A stretch of 64,000 bases of DNA from Niastella soli (GTDB lineage: Bacteria; Bacteroidota; Bacteroidia; Chitinophagales; Chitinophagaceae), in assembly GCF_017742245.1 (NCBI RefSeq), contig NZ_JAGHKO010000010.1:124001-188000 (forward strand), given 5' to 3'. Positions 1 to 8,518 of this stretch are shown piece by piece (within the stretch, counting starts at the first letter, position 1; each line of letters starts with the position of its first letter). Position numbers and translations under genes: made by a program. Below the pieces are notes generated by a model. It searched no databases and was not told the DNA's origin. It saw only the letters and a list, made by a program, of their open reading frames with translations.

Positions 1-21
1 CTACATCCTACTTCTTACTTC
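1..21. repeat. Short heptamer array (3 units)
   Basis: Three consecutive 7-bp words, CTACATC, CTACTTC and TTACTTC, sit at the left edge of the window upstream of dnaE. Alone this would be unremarkable. It matches the 7-bp phased arrays found in many other gaps of this window and resembles the TACTTCC array at 14671-14768. The array may continue to the left of the window. Confidence 0.5.
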
Positions 22-96
22 TGGTATTTTTTACCTGCCTGGCTCAAAAAGTACCACAAAGCAAAACCTTAGAACAAATTAACTTTAAATATATTC

Positions 97-3000
97 ATGT
101 GTAAGTTTTCCCATCTCCACGTTCATACACAATTTTCGCTGCTCGACGGACAGGCGTCTATTCAGTCATTGTATAAAAAAGCAGTGAAGGATGGGATGCC
201 CGCCCTTGCCATTACCGACCATGGCAATATGTTTGGCGCCTTTGAATTTGTGGCGGAGGCCTATAAACACAAAAATGAAGATGGCAGCCTGAAGGTAAAA
301 CCTATTGTAGGCTGCGAATTTTATGTGGTGGAAGACCGGCACAGAAAGGTCTTCTCCAAAGAAGTAAAAGATGAACGCTATCACCAGGTGCTTCTGGCCA
401 AAAATAAAGTAGGTTACCAGAACCTGGTTAAACTAACCAGCCTTGGTTACATTGAGGGTATGTACTCCAAATACCCCCGTATTGATAAAGGCCTTATTGA
501 AAAATACCGCGAAGGACTGATCGCTACCACCTGCTGTATCGGCGCCTATGTACCGCAAACCATACTGCACGATGGCGAAGAAAAAGCCGAAGAAGAGTTC
601 AAATACTGGCTCGATCTGTTTGGTGAAGACTATTTCATAGAAATACAACGCCATAACCTCAAAGAACAGGAGATCATCAACCAAACCCTGTTGAAATTCT
701 CCAAAAAGTATAATGTGCCTGTTATTGCTACCAACGACAGCCACTATACCGATCAGGACGATTACAACGCCCACGACATCCTGTTATGTATAAACACCGG
801 TGAAAAGAAAAGCACGCCGGGTTTCGACGATTTTGTAAACGACGATACCAACATAAAAGACCGTCGCTTCAAATTTCCCAACGACCAGTTTTACTTTAAA
901 ACGCAGGAGGAAATGAAGAAGCTGTTCAGCGATATCCCTGAGTCTATCGATAATACCAATATGATCGTTGACCGGGTTGAAGTGCTGAACCTGAAAAAAG
1001 ACATTTTGCTGCCTGCCTTCCCATTGCCAAAGGAATTCCAGATAACAGAAGACAGCAACCTGAACCAGTGGGAATTCCTAAAGCACCTTACTTACGAAGG
1101 CGCCAGAGAACGCTATGTTGAAATAACACCCGAGATCCAGGAACGACTTGACTTTGAGTTGTTCACCATCAAGACCATGGGTTTTGCCGGTTACTTCCTT
1201 ATTGTAAGTGATTTCATTAAGGTTGGCCGCGAACGGGGCGTATTCATTGGGCCGGGTCGTGGATCGGCAGCGGGTAGCGCCGTTGCCTATTGCACTGGCA
1301 TTACCAATATAGATCCCATTAAATACAACCTGCTGTTCGAGCGCTTTTTGAACCCCGACCGTAAATCGATGCCGGATATTGATACGGACTTCGATGATGA
1401 AGGCCGGCAAAAAGTGATCGATTATGTAGTGGAAAAATATGGCAAAAGCCAGGTGGCCCAGATCATTACTTATGGTACCATGGCTGCCAAAAGTAGTATC
1501 AAGGACGTGGCCCGGGTACTCGATCTGCCGCTGGTTGAATCGAACGCCATGGCGAAGATGGTACCGGAGAAACCAGGTATTGAACTCGGAAGGGTATTAC
1601 ACGCGCCTTTAACTGCTAAAGAGGGTGAGAAATCGCTGGAAGAGAAAGAAGGCATTGGCCCCGATGAAATTGAAATAATAAAAAAATTACGCGAAATATA
1701 CAATGGGCAGGGCATTACCTCCACCGTACTGCACGAAGCAGAACGCCTGGAAGGCTCTGTACGGAACACCGGGATCCACGCGGCGGGTATCATCATTGCC
1801 CCTTGCGATCTGACCGATCTGATCCCTGTGTCCACCGCGAAAGACTCCAGTTTGTGGGTTACCCAGTTTGAAGGTAGTCTTATTGAAGACGCCGGCGTAA
1901 TCAAGATGGACTTCCTGGGTCTGAAGACCCTTACCATCATCAAGAATGCACTCAGAATGATCAAGGAAAACCATGGGGTTGAATTGGACATCGAAACCAT
2001 TCCGCTTGATGACCCAAAAACTTTTGAACTGTACCAGAAGGCTGAAACCGTTGGTACGTTCCAGTTTGAAAGTCCCGGGATGCAAAAATACCTGCGCGAT
2101 CTCAAGGCTGACCAGTTTGCCGACTTGATTGCGATGAACGCCCTGTACCGCCCTGGCCCATTGGCATACATCCCCAACTTTATCGATCGTAAACATGGCC
2201 GTGAACCCATCACCTATGACCTTCCCGAAATGGAAGAATACCTGCACGAATCGTACGGTATCACCGTATACCAGGAGCAGGTGATGTTGCTGGCGCAAAA
2301 GCTGGCCGGGTTTAGTAAAGGAGATGCCGACGTACTGCGTAAGGCGATGGGTAAAAAGCAAAAATCGGTGCTGGACAAAATGAAGGCCCAGTTCGTAAAA
2401 GGCGCTTCCGAAAAAGGTCATCCGGTTGATAAACTGGAGAAGATCTGGACCGACTGGGAAGCGTTTGCCCAATACGCCTTTAACAAATCGCACTCTACCT
2501 GTTATGCCTATGTGGCCTATCAAACTGCCTATTTAAAAGCCCACTACCCTTCTGAGTACATGGCGGCCGTGTTGAACAACGCCGGTAACATAGAAAAGAT
2601 CACCTTCTTTATGGAAGAGTGTAAGCGTATGGGCATTAGTTGTTTTGGGCCTGATGTAAATGAATCGAAAAAAGGGTTCTCTGTAAATAAACAAGGACAC
2701 ATTCGTTTTGGTTTGGGTGGATTGAAAGGTGTGGGTGAAGCTGCGGTGGAAAGCCTGATCGAAGAACGCGAAAAGAATGGCGAGTTCAAGACAATATTCG
2801 ACATGATCAAACGCGTGAACCAACGTACCGTGAACAAGAAAACACTGGAAAGTCTGGTGTATGCAGGCGGGTTCGATTGCTTTACCGATCTGCACCGTGC
2901 GCAGTATTTCTTCATACCACCAAACGATACCAGCACAGGATTGGAAAAGATCGTGCGCTATGGCAACGTATACCAGGCGCAGAACGTAAATACCAGTAAT

Positions 3001-3738
3001 ACGCTTTTTGGCGGGCTTACAGAAGTGATGGAGATCCCACCACCCAAGATCCCGCCATGTGATCCGTGGTCGTTAACGGAGTTACTGAACAATGAAAAAG
3101 AAGTTACCGGCATGTTCATGAGCGGTCACCCGCTCGATCACTTCCGGTTCGAGATAAAACACTATGGTTTTACTACCCTGGCCGAGTTCAATGAAATAAA
3201 GGATACGCTGGCCCTGCAGGCCAATCCGGGCCGCTCCTTCAGGCTGGCTGGTCTGGTAACAGATGCCCAGCACCGGGTTACCCGCACCGGTCGCCAGTTC
3301 GGTTCTTTCTGGATTGAAGATTATTCGGGTAAAAGCGAGTTCATGCTGTGGAGCGATGACTACATGCGTTTTCTCAATTACCTCGAAAAGGGTAAAAACC
3401 TGTTTATAACCGGTGGCTTCAAACCGCGTTTCAACAAAACCGAGTTTGAATTCAAGATCGAGAAAATGAGTTTGTTGGAGGGCATCAAACAAAACCTGAC
3501 CAAACAGGTTATTATTGATGTTGAAGCAAGATACGTGAACGAAGAACTCATCAACTTCCTGGAAAAGAACCTGAAAACCTTTCCTGGCAGTTCAAGATTG
3601 AAATTCAATGTTAAAGATATTAAAAACCATTGCAAGGTAAGTCTGGCTACGGTAGAAGCAGGGTTTGAAATGAATGACGAAATGACTGCTTTTCTGCAAA
3701 GCCGTCCCGATCTGGACATTCAGGTGGTGACTGCATAA
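97..3738 (+). CDS. dnaE: DNA polymerase III alpha subunit (DnaE)
   Basis: Catalytic subunit of the replicative DNA polymerase, a cytoplasmic C-family polymerase that extends DNA from primers in the holoenzyme. The 1213-residue product starts with a PHP domain (HLHVHTQFSLLDG near residue 7). The polymerase core follows, with the palm motif PDIDTDFDD at about residues 426-434; D427 and D429 are the expected metal-binding aspartates. Helix-hairpin-helix and OB-fold regions follow at roughly 850-1140. Length and order fit a DnaE1-type enzyme of Bacteroidota. The ATG at 97 places the PHP motif at the usual distance from the N terminus. The gene appears monocistronic, with 222 bp before trxA. Several long reading frames on the opposite strand are shadows of this GC-richer gene. 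Identity is certain from motif order. Confidence 0.97.
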   Translation: MCKFSHLHVHTQFSLLDGQASIQSLYKKAVKDGMPALAITDHGNMFGAFEFVAEAYKHKNEDGSLKVKPIVGCEFYVVEDRHRKVFSKEVKDERYHQVLLAKNKVGYQNLVKLTSLGYIEGMYSKYPRIDKGLIEKYREGLIATTCCIGAYVPQTILHDGEEKAEEEFKYWLDLFGEDYFIEIQRHNLKEQEIINQTLLKFSKKYNVPVIATNDSHYTDQDDYNAHDILLCINTGEKKSTPGFDDFVNDDTNIKDRRFKFPNDQFYFKTQEEMKKLFSDIPESIDNTNMIVDRVEVLNLKKDILLPAFPLPKEFQITEDSNLNQWEFLKHLTYEGARERYVEITPEIQERLDFELFTIKTMGFAGYFLIVSDFIKVGRERGVFIGPGRGSAAGSAVAYCTGITNIDPIKYNLLFERFLNPDRKSMPDIDTDFDDEGRQKVIDYVVEKYGKSQVAQIITYGTMAAKSSIKDVARVLDLPLVESNAMAKMVPEKPGIELGRVLHAPLTAKEGEKSLEEKEGIGPDEIEIIKKLREIYNGQGITSTVLHEAERLEGSVRNTGIHAAGIIIAPCDLTDLIPVSTAKDSSLWVTQFEGSLIEDAGVIKMDFLGLKTLTIIKNALRMIKENHGVELDIETIPLDDPKTFELYQKAETVGTFQFESPGMQKYLRDLKADQFADLIAMNALYRPGPLAYIPNFIDRKHGREPITYDLPEMEEYLHESYGITVYQEQVMLLAQKLAGFSKGDADVLRKAMGKKQKSVLDKMKAQFVKGASEKGHPVDKLEKIWTDWEAFAQYAFNKSHSTCYAYVAYQTAYLKAHYPSEYMAAVLNNAGNIEKITFFMEECKRMGISCFGPDVNESKKGFSVNKQGHIRFGLGGLKGVGEAAVESLIEEREKNGEFKTIFDMIKRVNQRTVNKKTLESLVYAGGFDCFTDLHRAQYFFIPPNDTSTGLEKIVRYGNVYQAQNVNTSNTLFGGLTEVMEIPPPKIPPCDPWSLTELLNNEKEVTGMFMSGHPLDHFRFEIKHYGFTTLAEFNEIKDTLALQANPGRSFRLAGLVTDAQHRVTRTGRQFGSFWIEDYSGKSEFMLWSDDYMRFLNYLEKGKNLFITGGFKPRFNKTEFEFKIEKMSLLEGIKQNLTKQVIIDVEARYVNEELINFLEKNLKTFPGSSRLKFNVKDIKNHCKVSLATVEAGFEMNDEMTAFLQSRPDLDIQVVTA

Positions 3739-3846
3739 AGCACAATGGTTCAGTGAAATCGATGTTTTCCCACTGACAGGGTGAGTAAGGAACCTGACAG
3801 ACCAGGTAAACAAGTGGTATGGCATAGATTTCGACGAGGTAGGCAG

Positions 3847-3874
3847 GTTGAAAGTAGAAAGTAGAAAGTAGAAG
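3847..3874. repeat. Heptamer array GTAGAAA (4 units)
   Basis: GTTGAAA, GTAGAAA, GTAGAAA and GTAGAAG follow one another without a gap in the dnaE-trxA intergenic region. The word is unrelated to the GGCAGAC arrays elsewhere but keeps the same 7-bp period. No terminator or gene was seen in the rest of this gap. Confidence 0.7.
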
Positions 3875-3960
3875 AGTGGAAAGCAGGTATCAGACTTCAA
3901 CCAAATTTTGCAAAACGTTTAAGAATTTATTTATAAACTTTACACACTAAATTTATATTT

Positions 3961-4278
3961 ATGGCTTTAGAATTAACAGACACTAACTTCCAGGACAAAG
4001 TCCTTGATTCTGATAAATTAACCGTTGTTGATTTTTGGGCAGAATGGTGTGGTCCCTGTCGCGCTATTGGGCCCGTTATTGAAGAATTATCAAAAGAGTA
4101 CGATGGCAAAGTGAACGTAGGCAAAGTAAACGTTGACCATAACCCACAATTATCTATTAATTACGGGGTTACTTCTATCCCTGCTATCCTGTTCATAAAA
4201 GGTGGCAAAGTGGTAGACAAGCTGGTAGGCGCACAACCTAAAAGCAACTTTGTAAAAAAGATAGAACAACATATATAA
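3961..4278 (+). CDS. trxA: Thioredoxin
   Basis: Small cytoplasmic dithiol-disulfide oxidoreductase that reduces protein disulfides and is itself reduced by thioredoxin reductase. The 105-residue protein is a single thioredoxin fold with the classic active site WCGPC; C30 and C33 are the redox pair. The cis-proline loop (SIPAIL) is present in the second half. There is no signal peptide, which separates it from the exported TlpA/ResA-like thioredoxins common in this phylum. It is monocistronic and followed by a strong hairpin terminator. The stop codon lies inside a 17-bp inverted repeat that recurs twice downstream. Confidence 0.96.
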   Translation: MALELTDTNFQDKVLDSDKLTVVDFWAEWCGPCRAIGPVIEELSKEYDGKVNVGKVNVDHNPQLSINYGVTSIPAILFIKGGKVVDKLVGAQPKSNFVKKIEQHI

Positions 4279-4289
4279 GTACATTATAT
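4273..4289. repeat. 17-bp inverted repeat ATATAA-N5-TTATAT, copy 1
   Basis: ATATAA GTACA TTATAT is a perfect 6-bp inverted repeat with a 5-bp spacer and overlaps the trxA stop codon. Copies with the same arms and spacer length, and spacers of the form RYACR, occur at 4438-4454 and 6357-6373. It could be an operator-like site or a small dispersed element. Confidence 0.6.
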
Positions 4290-4303
4290 TAATGTTTTTA
4301 AGA

Positions 4304-4333
4304 GGCTGTATCAAATGATGCAGCCTTTTTTTT
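4304..4333 (+). terminator. Rho-independent terminator of trxA
   Basis: The arms GGCTG and CAGCC, extended by TATC/GATG pairing with one mismatch, enclose a short AAAT loop and are followed by eight T residues. It sits 25 bp after the trxA stop. Confidence 0.85.
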
Positions 4334-4437
4334 GCGTACCTGAAAAAGGCATGTATCAGCAACATTGTTACCGGATTACATATAGCTCTTTCCCACTTCG
4401 AAAGCAAGTGCCCCCTCTTCCATTTTAAGAAAAACAT

Positions 4438-4454
4438 ATATAAGCACGTTATAT
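4438..4454. repeat. 17-bp inverted repeat, copy 2
   Basis: ATATAA GCACG TTATAT, 87 bp before the start of the first lipoprotein gene. A second register, ACATATA...TATATGT (4434-4440 and 4450-4456), also pairs here. Position and symmetry suit a dimeric regulator site, but no regulator is identified. Confidence 0.6.
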
Positions 4455-4541
4455 GTAACAGTACACTATACCTGCTATTCCACATGCAGGACATTTCATT
4501 TACCTTGCAGCGCCTTTAAACAAGCAACAATCTACTCATCT

Positions 4542-6317
4542 ATGAAAAGGATCCTATCCCTTGGATTTGCAGCCATTATTATGGCCCTCGTCATTATTAT
4601 CAGTTGTAAGAAATCAGATAACAACCCATCCGATAATTCCAACAACATTGAGCAGGTAACTGCCGGTATTTCAGGCCGGGTACTGGATAATAATAATCAG
4701 CCGGTGAACGGTGCGGTAGTAAAGGCTGGAACAGCGGCTGCCACTACTGATATCAATGGCAACTTTAGTATTAGTAATGTAAGCCTTAATAAAAGGGCTG
4801 GTTTTGTTAAAGTAGAAAAGGACGGTTTCTTTACAGGAAGCCGTACTATTATGGTAAAGGCAGGCGCCACAAACTACGTTTCCATTCAACTGATCAAAAA
4901 AACAGTGTCTGGCACCGTTAGTGGAAGCAACGGTGGTAATATCAATGTACAGGGCGGTGGCAGCGTTGTCTTTACCGGCAACAGTTTTGTAAACACAAGC
5001 GGCAACAGCGCCTACACCGGTACTGTTTCCGTAAGTACTTATTTTTTAAACCCTACTTCGGCTAACTTTTCTGAGATCATGCCCGGAACACTGCGGGGCA
5101 TCACTACCACCAATGAGGAAACCGGTTTACAGTCGTATGGAATGATGGCAGTAGAATTAACCGGCGCCAATGGCGAAAAACTGCAGTTGGCAGCTGGCAA
5201 AACAGCCACCCTCACCTTCCCCATTCCCGCCGGTTTACAGGGAGCGGCACCCGCCACCATTCCCTTATGGAGCTTTAACGATACCACAGGTTTGTGGAAA
5301 GAAGAAGGGGTGGCCACCAAACAGGGAACCAACTATGTAGGTACCGTAAGCCATTTTACCTGGTGGAATTGTGATTTCCCATATGGGGTAGTTGATTTCA
5401 GCGCCGTGATCAAAGACCAGAACGGAAAACCCCTCTTTCCTGCGCGGATCGAATTAAAGACCCTCGTTGATACCATTACCAGGTATAGCAATGAATATAC
5501 CGATGCTACAGGTTTGGTAAGCGGGGTAATACCAAAAGGTAAATCCCTGGAGTTAAAAATATATAACCAATGTAACACGGTAGTGTATAGCCAAAGCATT
5601 GGACCTTTCAATGCTGCGACCGACCTGGGTACCATTACGGTGAACGTGAGCGGCACATCGCAGGTTACGGTTTCCGGAACGGTAACCAACTGCAATGACA
5701 ATGCAGTTACCAATGGCTTTGTAGATATTTCCATTGAAAGCCTGCACAACCGGGCCGCGGTTACAAATGGCAGCTTCAGCATGACCATCACCCGTTGTTC
5801 GGGAGCACCTGCCACTGCAGTTATAACAGCGTACGATCTCGATGCTAACCAAATCGGCAGCGCCACCAATGTGGCAATAAACTCGGCCACCGTAAATGCG
5901 GGTAAATTAAGCGCCTGTGGCAATTCGGTGACACAATTTGTGACCTATACTATAAATGGTACCGATGTCAGTTATATATCACCCGCAGATTCGCTGAAAG
6001 CGGTGACCTGGCTAGGCAACAATTATTCGGAAATAACTGCCATGCACAAGCCCCATAACGGTAATCTGATAAACTTAAGAACAAGAACTGCTATTACCGC
6101 TACCGGCTCCTATACCGTTTATTATGCTTACATCAATGAAAACCCAAAACAGTATATCAATTCGTCATCACTTACATTGAACGTAACCGAATTCGGCCCT
6201 GCGAATACCGGATACATCAGCGGTAATCTCTCAGCGGACCTGAAAGACAGCACCACCAAAGCATCCGTACCAACCAATGTTTCATTCAGAATAAAAAGAC
6301 CGACCGCGGGTCAATAA
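4542..6317 (+). CDS. Lipoprotein with carboxypeptidase-regulatory-like domain, paralog A
   Basis: Predicted cell-envelope lipoprotein of 591 residues and unknown substrate. An N-terminal signal peptide ends in a lipobox with Cys22 (IIISCKK). Residues about 40-115 form a CarboxypepD_reg-like beta-sandwich (GISGRVLDNNNQPVNGAVV...DINGNFSI), common in Bacteroidota surface proteins. The rest is beta-rich, Gly/Thr/Asn-rich sequence with a second similar module around 375-450 and a C-terminal TEFGPANTG motif. The next gene is a full-length paralog (6541-8310), so this is a tandem duplication. The N-terminal half and middle are strongly conserved between them, while the region after about residue 465 is divergent. 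An ATATAA-N5-TTATAT site lies upstream and a strong terminator downstream. There is no catalytic motif; a structural or binding role on the cell surface is inference. Confidence 0.85.
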   Translation: MKRILSLGFAAIIMALVIIISCKKSDNNPSDNSNNIEQVTAGISGRVLDNNNQPVNGAVVKAGTAAATTDINGNFSISNVSLNKRAGFVKVEKDGFFTGSRTIMVKAGATNYVSIQLIKKTVSGTVSGSNGGNINVQGGGSVVFTGNSFVNTSGNSAYTGTVSVSTYFLNPTSANFSEIMPGTLRGITTTNEETGLQSYGMMAVELTGANGEKLQLAAGKTATLTFPIPAGLQGAAPATIPLWSFNDTTGLWKEEGVATKQGTNYVGTVSHFTWWNCDFPYGVVDFSAVIKDQNGKPLFPARIELKTLVDTITRYSNEYTDATGLVSGVIPKGKSLELKIYNQCNTVVYSQSIGPFNAATDLGTITVNVSGTSQVTVSGTVTNCNDNAVTNGFVDISIESLHNRAAVTNGSFSMTITRCSGAPATAVITAYDLDANQIGSATNVAINSATVNAGKLSACGNSVTQFVTYTINGTDVSYISPADSLKAVTWLGNNYSEITAMHKPHNGNLINLRTRTAITATGSYTVYYAYINENPKQYINSSSLTLNVTEFGPANTGYISGNLSADLKDSTTKASVPTNVSFRIKRPTAGQ

Positions 6318-6356
6318 AACAGGGTTTGTAACTGGAACTTTTGTTCCAAAATGCAT

Positions 6357-6373
6357 ATATAAATACGTTATAT
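6357..6373. repeat. 17-bp inverted repeat, copy 3
   Basis: ATATAA ATACG TTATAT lies just before the terminator of paralog A and 167 bp before the start of paralog B. The arms are identical to copies 1 and 2. Only the spacer varies. Confidence 0.6.
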
Positions 6374-6385
6374 AATAATTTATAA

Positions 6386-6417
6386 GCGTCCCCGAAGGGC
6401 ATCGGGGCGCTTTTTTT
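6386..6417 (+). terminator. Terminator after lipoprotein A
   Basis: GCGTCCCCGA and TCGGGGCGC form a GC-rich stem with one bulged base and an AGGGCA loop, followed by seven T residues. The stem sequence resembles the terminator after paralog B, consistent with duplication of the whole transcription unit. Confidence 0.85.
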
Positions 6418-6540
6418 ATGTCCTTGTCCCTTAAACAATTACACCCACCGGCAAGTATTTTTCCCTTACCGGCACTTTCACATCTACGTAAGATTATATA
6501 TCTTCACCACGCCCTTAATCATAAATAACAAATTTCAGCC

Positions 6541-8310
6541 ATGAAATCAACTCTTTCGCTTGCACTGGCGGCGTTAGTCGCAACCCTGCTCATAACCTTT
6601 AGTTGTCAAAAGTCAAGTCACGGCGAACCAGACCCCAACGATCCCAATAATCCCAACACACCTGCGATTGAGTATGTTACAGCCGGCGTTTCAGGACGGG
6701 TAGTTGACGATCAAAATCAACCCGTAAATGCCGCTGTAGTAAAAGTGGGAACAGCCACTGCAACCACCGACATAGATGGCAATTTTACTATTAACAACGT
6801 ACGCCTCAATAAAAATGCAGGACTTGTTAAAGTAGAGAAAGACGGTTTCTTCCTCGGCAGCCGCACCATAGTGGTAAATACAGGCGTATTAAATAACGTA
6901 ACCATACAACTGATCACAAAAAAAGTGGCCGGTACTGTTAATAACAGTGGTGGCAATGTAACCGTACCTAGCGGCGGCACCATTGCTTTTACCGGTAACA
7001 GTTTTACCAATACTGGCAATAACAGCGCTTATACAGGTACCGTTTCAGTAAGCGCCTTTTTTATAAACCCTGAAGCCAGTAATTTCAAAGACATCATGCC
7101 CGGCGCATTAAGGGGAGTCCGCACAACAAACGAAGAAACCGGTTTGCAGTCTTTTGGGATGATGGCCGTTGAATTAAACGGTGCGGGTGGTGAAAAACTA
7201 CAACTGGCGGCTGGCAAAACAGCCACCCTCACCTTCCCAATTCCTGCCGGGTTATTGTCACAGGCGCCCCCTACCATCCCCTTATGGAGTTTTAACGATT
7301 CTTCGGGGTTATGGAAAGAAGAAGGCACTGCCACCAAACAAGGCAATAACTATGTAGGTACGGTAAGCCACTTTTCTTTCTGGAACTGTGATTTCCCGTT
7401 TGGTGTGGTTGACTTTAAAGCCATTATTAAAGACCAGAATGGAAAACCATTCTATCCGGGCCAGGTAACGCTGCGGGTGAAATCCGACTCATTGACCTCC
7501 TATGGTTATGGCAATACTGATTCTACCGGTTGGGTGGGCGGAAAGGTCCCTCTTAATAAAACCCTGGTGATGTATGTATACAACAAATGCAATATTCCGT
7601 TGTATACAAAAGAAATCGGCCCCTTTACGGCAAATGTTGATCTGGGCATTGTTACGGTGAATAATTCCGGTTCAACGGCTGTTAACCTTTCAGGCAATGC
7701 AATCAATTGTAATGCAACCCCTGTTTCAAATGGTTTTGTTGACGTATTCATCGACAATATGCACTACCGGGCTACTACCAAATCCGACGGGACTTTCGCT
7801 ATTAACTTTACCCGTTGCATCGGCACCCCTACTACCGCTGTGCTAACCGCTTATGACCTCAGCAACAATCAAAGTGGCACGCCAACCAATGTATCGGTAA
7901 CATCAGGCAATGTGAATGCGGGGCTGTTAACAGCATGTGGCACCTCCATAGCGGAGTTTGCCAACTACACCATGAACGGTGTATCGTACAATTTTTCCAA
8001 CCCGGCCGACTCCGTAACGCTGAGCAAAGCAGTTAATAGTTATACATTATATGCCACCCGAATAGGAAATAGCAAAGATCTATCTATTATAAACTTCGCC
8101 GCTACGGGCACCGGCTCCGCCACACTCATTGATGTTGCCGTAAAAGCAAGCAATAAATACTGGTATTTAACAAATTTCGCCACAGTAAACATAACCGAAT
8201 TTGGCCCCGTAGGCACCGGGTTTGTGGCCGGCAACTTCAGTACCAAAATGACAGACAGCATCAGCACCACACAAATTACTTATACATTCAGGGCAAGAAG
8301 GTATCAATAA
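6541..8310 (+). CDS. Lipoprotein with carboxypeptidase-regulatory-like domain, paralog B
   Basis: 589-residue paralog of the gene at 4542. The signal peptide ends in a lipobox with Cys22 (ITFSCQK). A short Asp/Pro/Asn-rich linker follows, then the CarboxypepD_reg-like domain (GVSGRVVDDQNQPVNAAVV) at about 45-120. The long beta-rich middle keeps the same landmarks as paralog A, including GLQSFGMMAVEL, LQLAAGKTATLTFPIPAG and a Trp-rich SHFSFWNCDFPFGVVDF segment. Sequence after about residue 470 is poorly conserved between the two copies, apart from an ITEFGP motif near the end. The ATG at 6541 gives a normal signal peptide. It is probably outer-membrane anchored. The function is unknown; diversification of the C-terminal third after duplication is an inference from the comparison. 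Confidence 0.85.
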   Translation: MKSTLSLALAALVATLLITFSCQKSSHGEPDPNDPNNPNTPAIEYVTAGVSGRVVDDQNQPVNAAVVKVGTATATTDIDGNFTINNVRLNKNAGLVKVEKDGFFLGSRTIVVNTGVLNNVTIQLITKKVAGTVNNSGGNVTVPSGGTIAFTGNSFTNTGNNSAYTGTVSVSAFFINPEASNFKDIMPGALRGVRTTNEETGLQSFGMMAVELNGAGGEKLQLAAGKTATLTFPIPAGLLSQAPPTIPLWSFNDSSGLWKEEGTATKQGNNYVGTVSHFSFWNCDFPFGVVDFKAIIKDQNGKPFYPGQVTLRVKSDSLTSYGYGNTDSTGWVGGKVPLNKTLVMYVYNKCNIPLYTKEIGPFTANVDLGIVTVNNSGSTAVNLSGNAINCNATPVSNGFVDVFIDNMHYRATTKSDGTFAINFTRCIGTPTTAVLTAYDLSNNQSGTPTNVSVTSGNVNAGLLTACGTSIAEFANYTMNGVSYNFSNPADSVTLSKAVNSYTLYATRIGNSKDLSIINFAATGTGSATLIDVAVKASNKYWYLTNFATVNITEFGPVGTGFVAGNFSTKMTDSISTTQITYTFRARRYQ

Positions 8311-8331
8311 CTATTTTACCTACCTGCTGTA

Positions 8332-8363
8332 AGCGTCCCGACAAGTCGGGACGCTTTTTTTTT
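8332..8363 (+). terminator. Terminator after lipoprotein B
   Basis: A perfect 11-bp inverted repeat (AGCGTCCCGAC, loop AA, GTCGGGACGCT) is followed by nine T residues, 21 bp after the stop codon. Confidence 0.9.
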
Positions 8364-8518
8364 AGGGGTAACCGGTTCTGCAACTTATTTATTGTCAATA
8401 AAAATTAATCATTATATTGCCTCAGCTACCCTGCTAAAACTGGCCATGGTTCGCGTATATTCTGACAAGCGGAATACACACGAACCATAAACATTTTACC
8501 AATACACTTATAAAAGTT

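Noticed and set aside
1470-2523. Large minus-strand reading frames inside dnaE
   Set aside because: Shadow frames of a strongly supported gene; no domain, start context or homology landmark.
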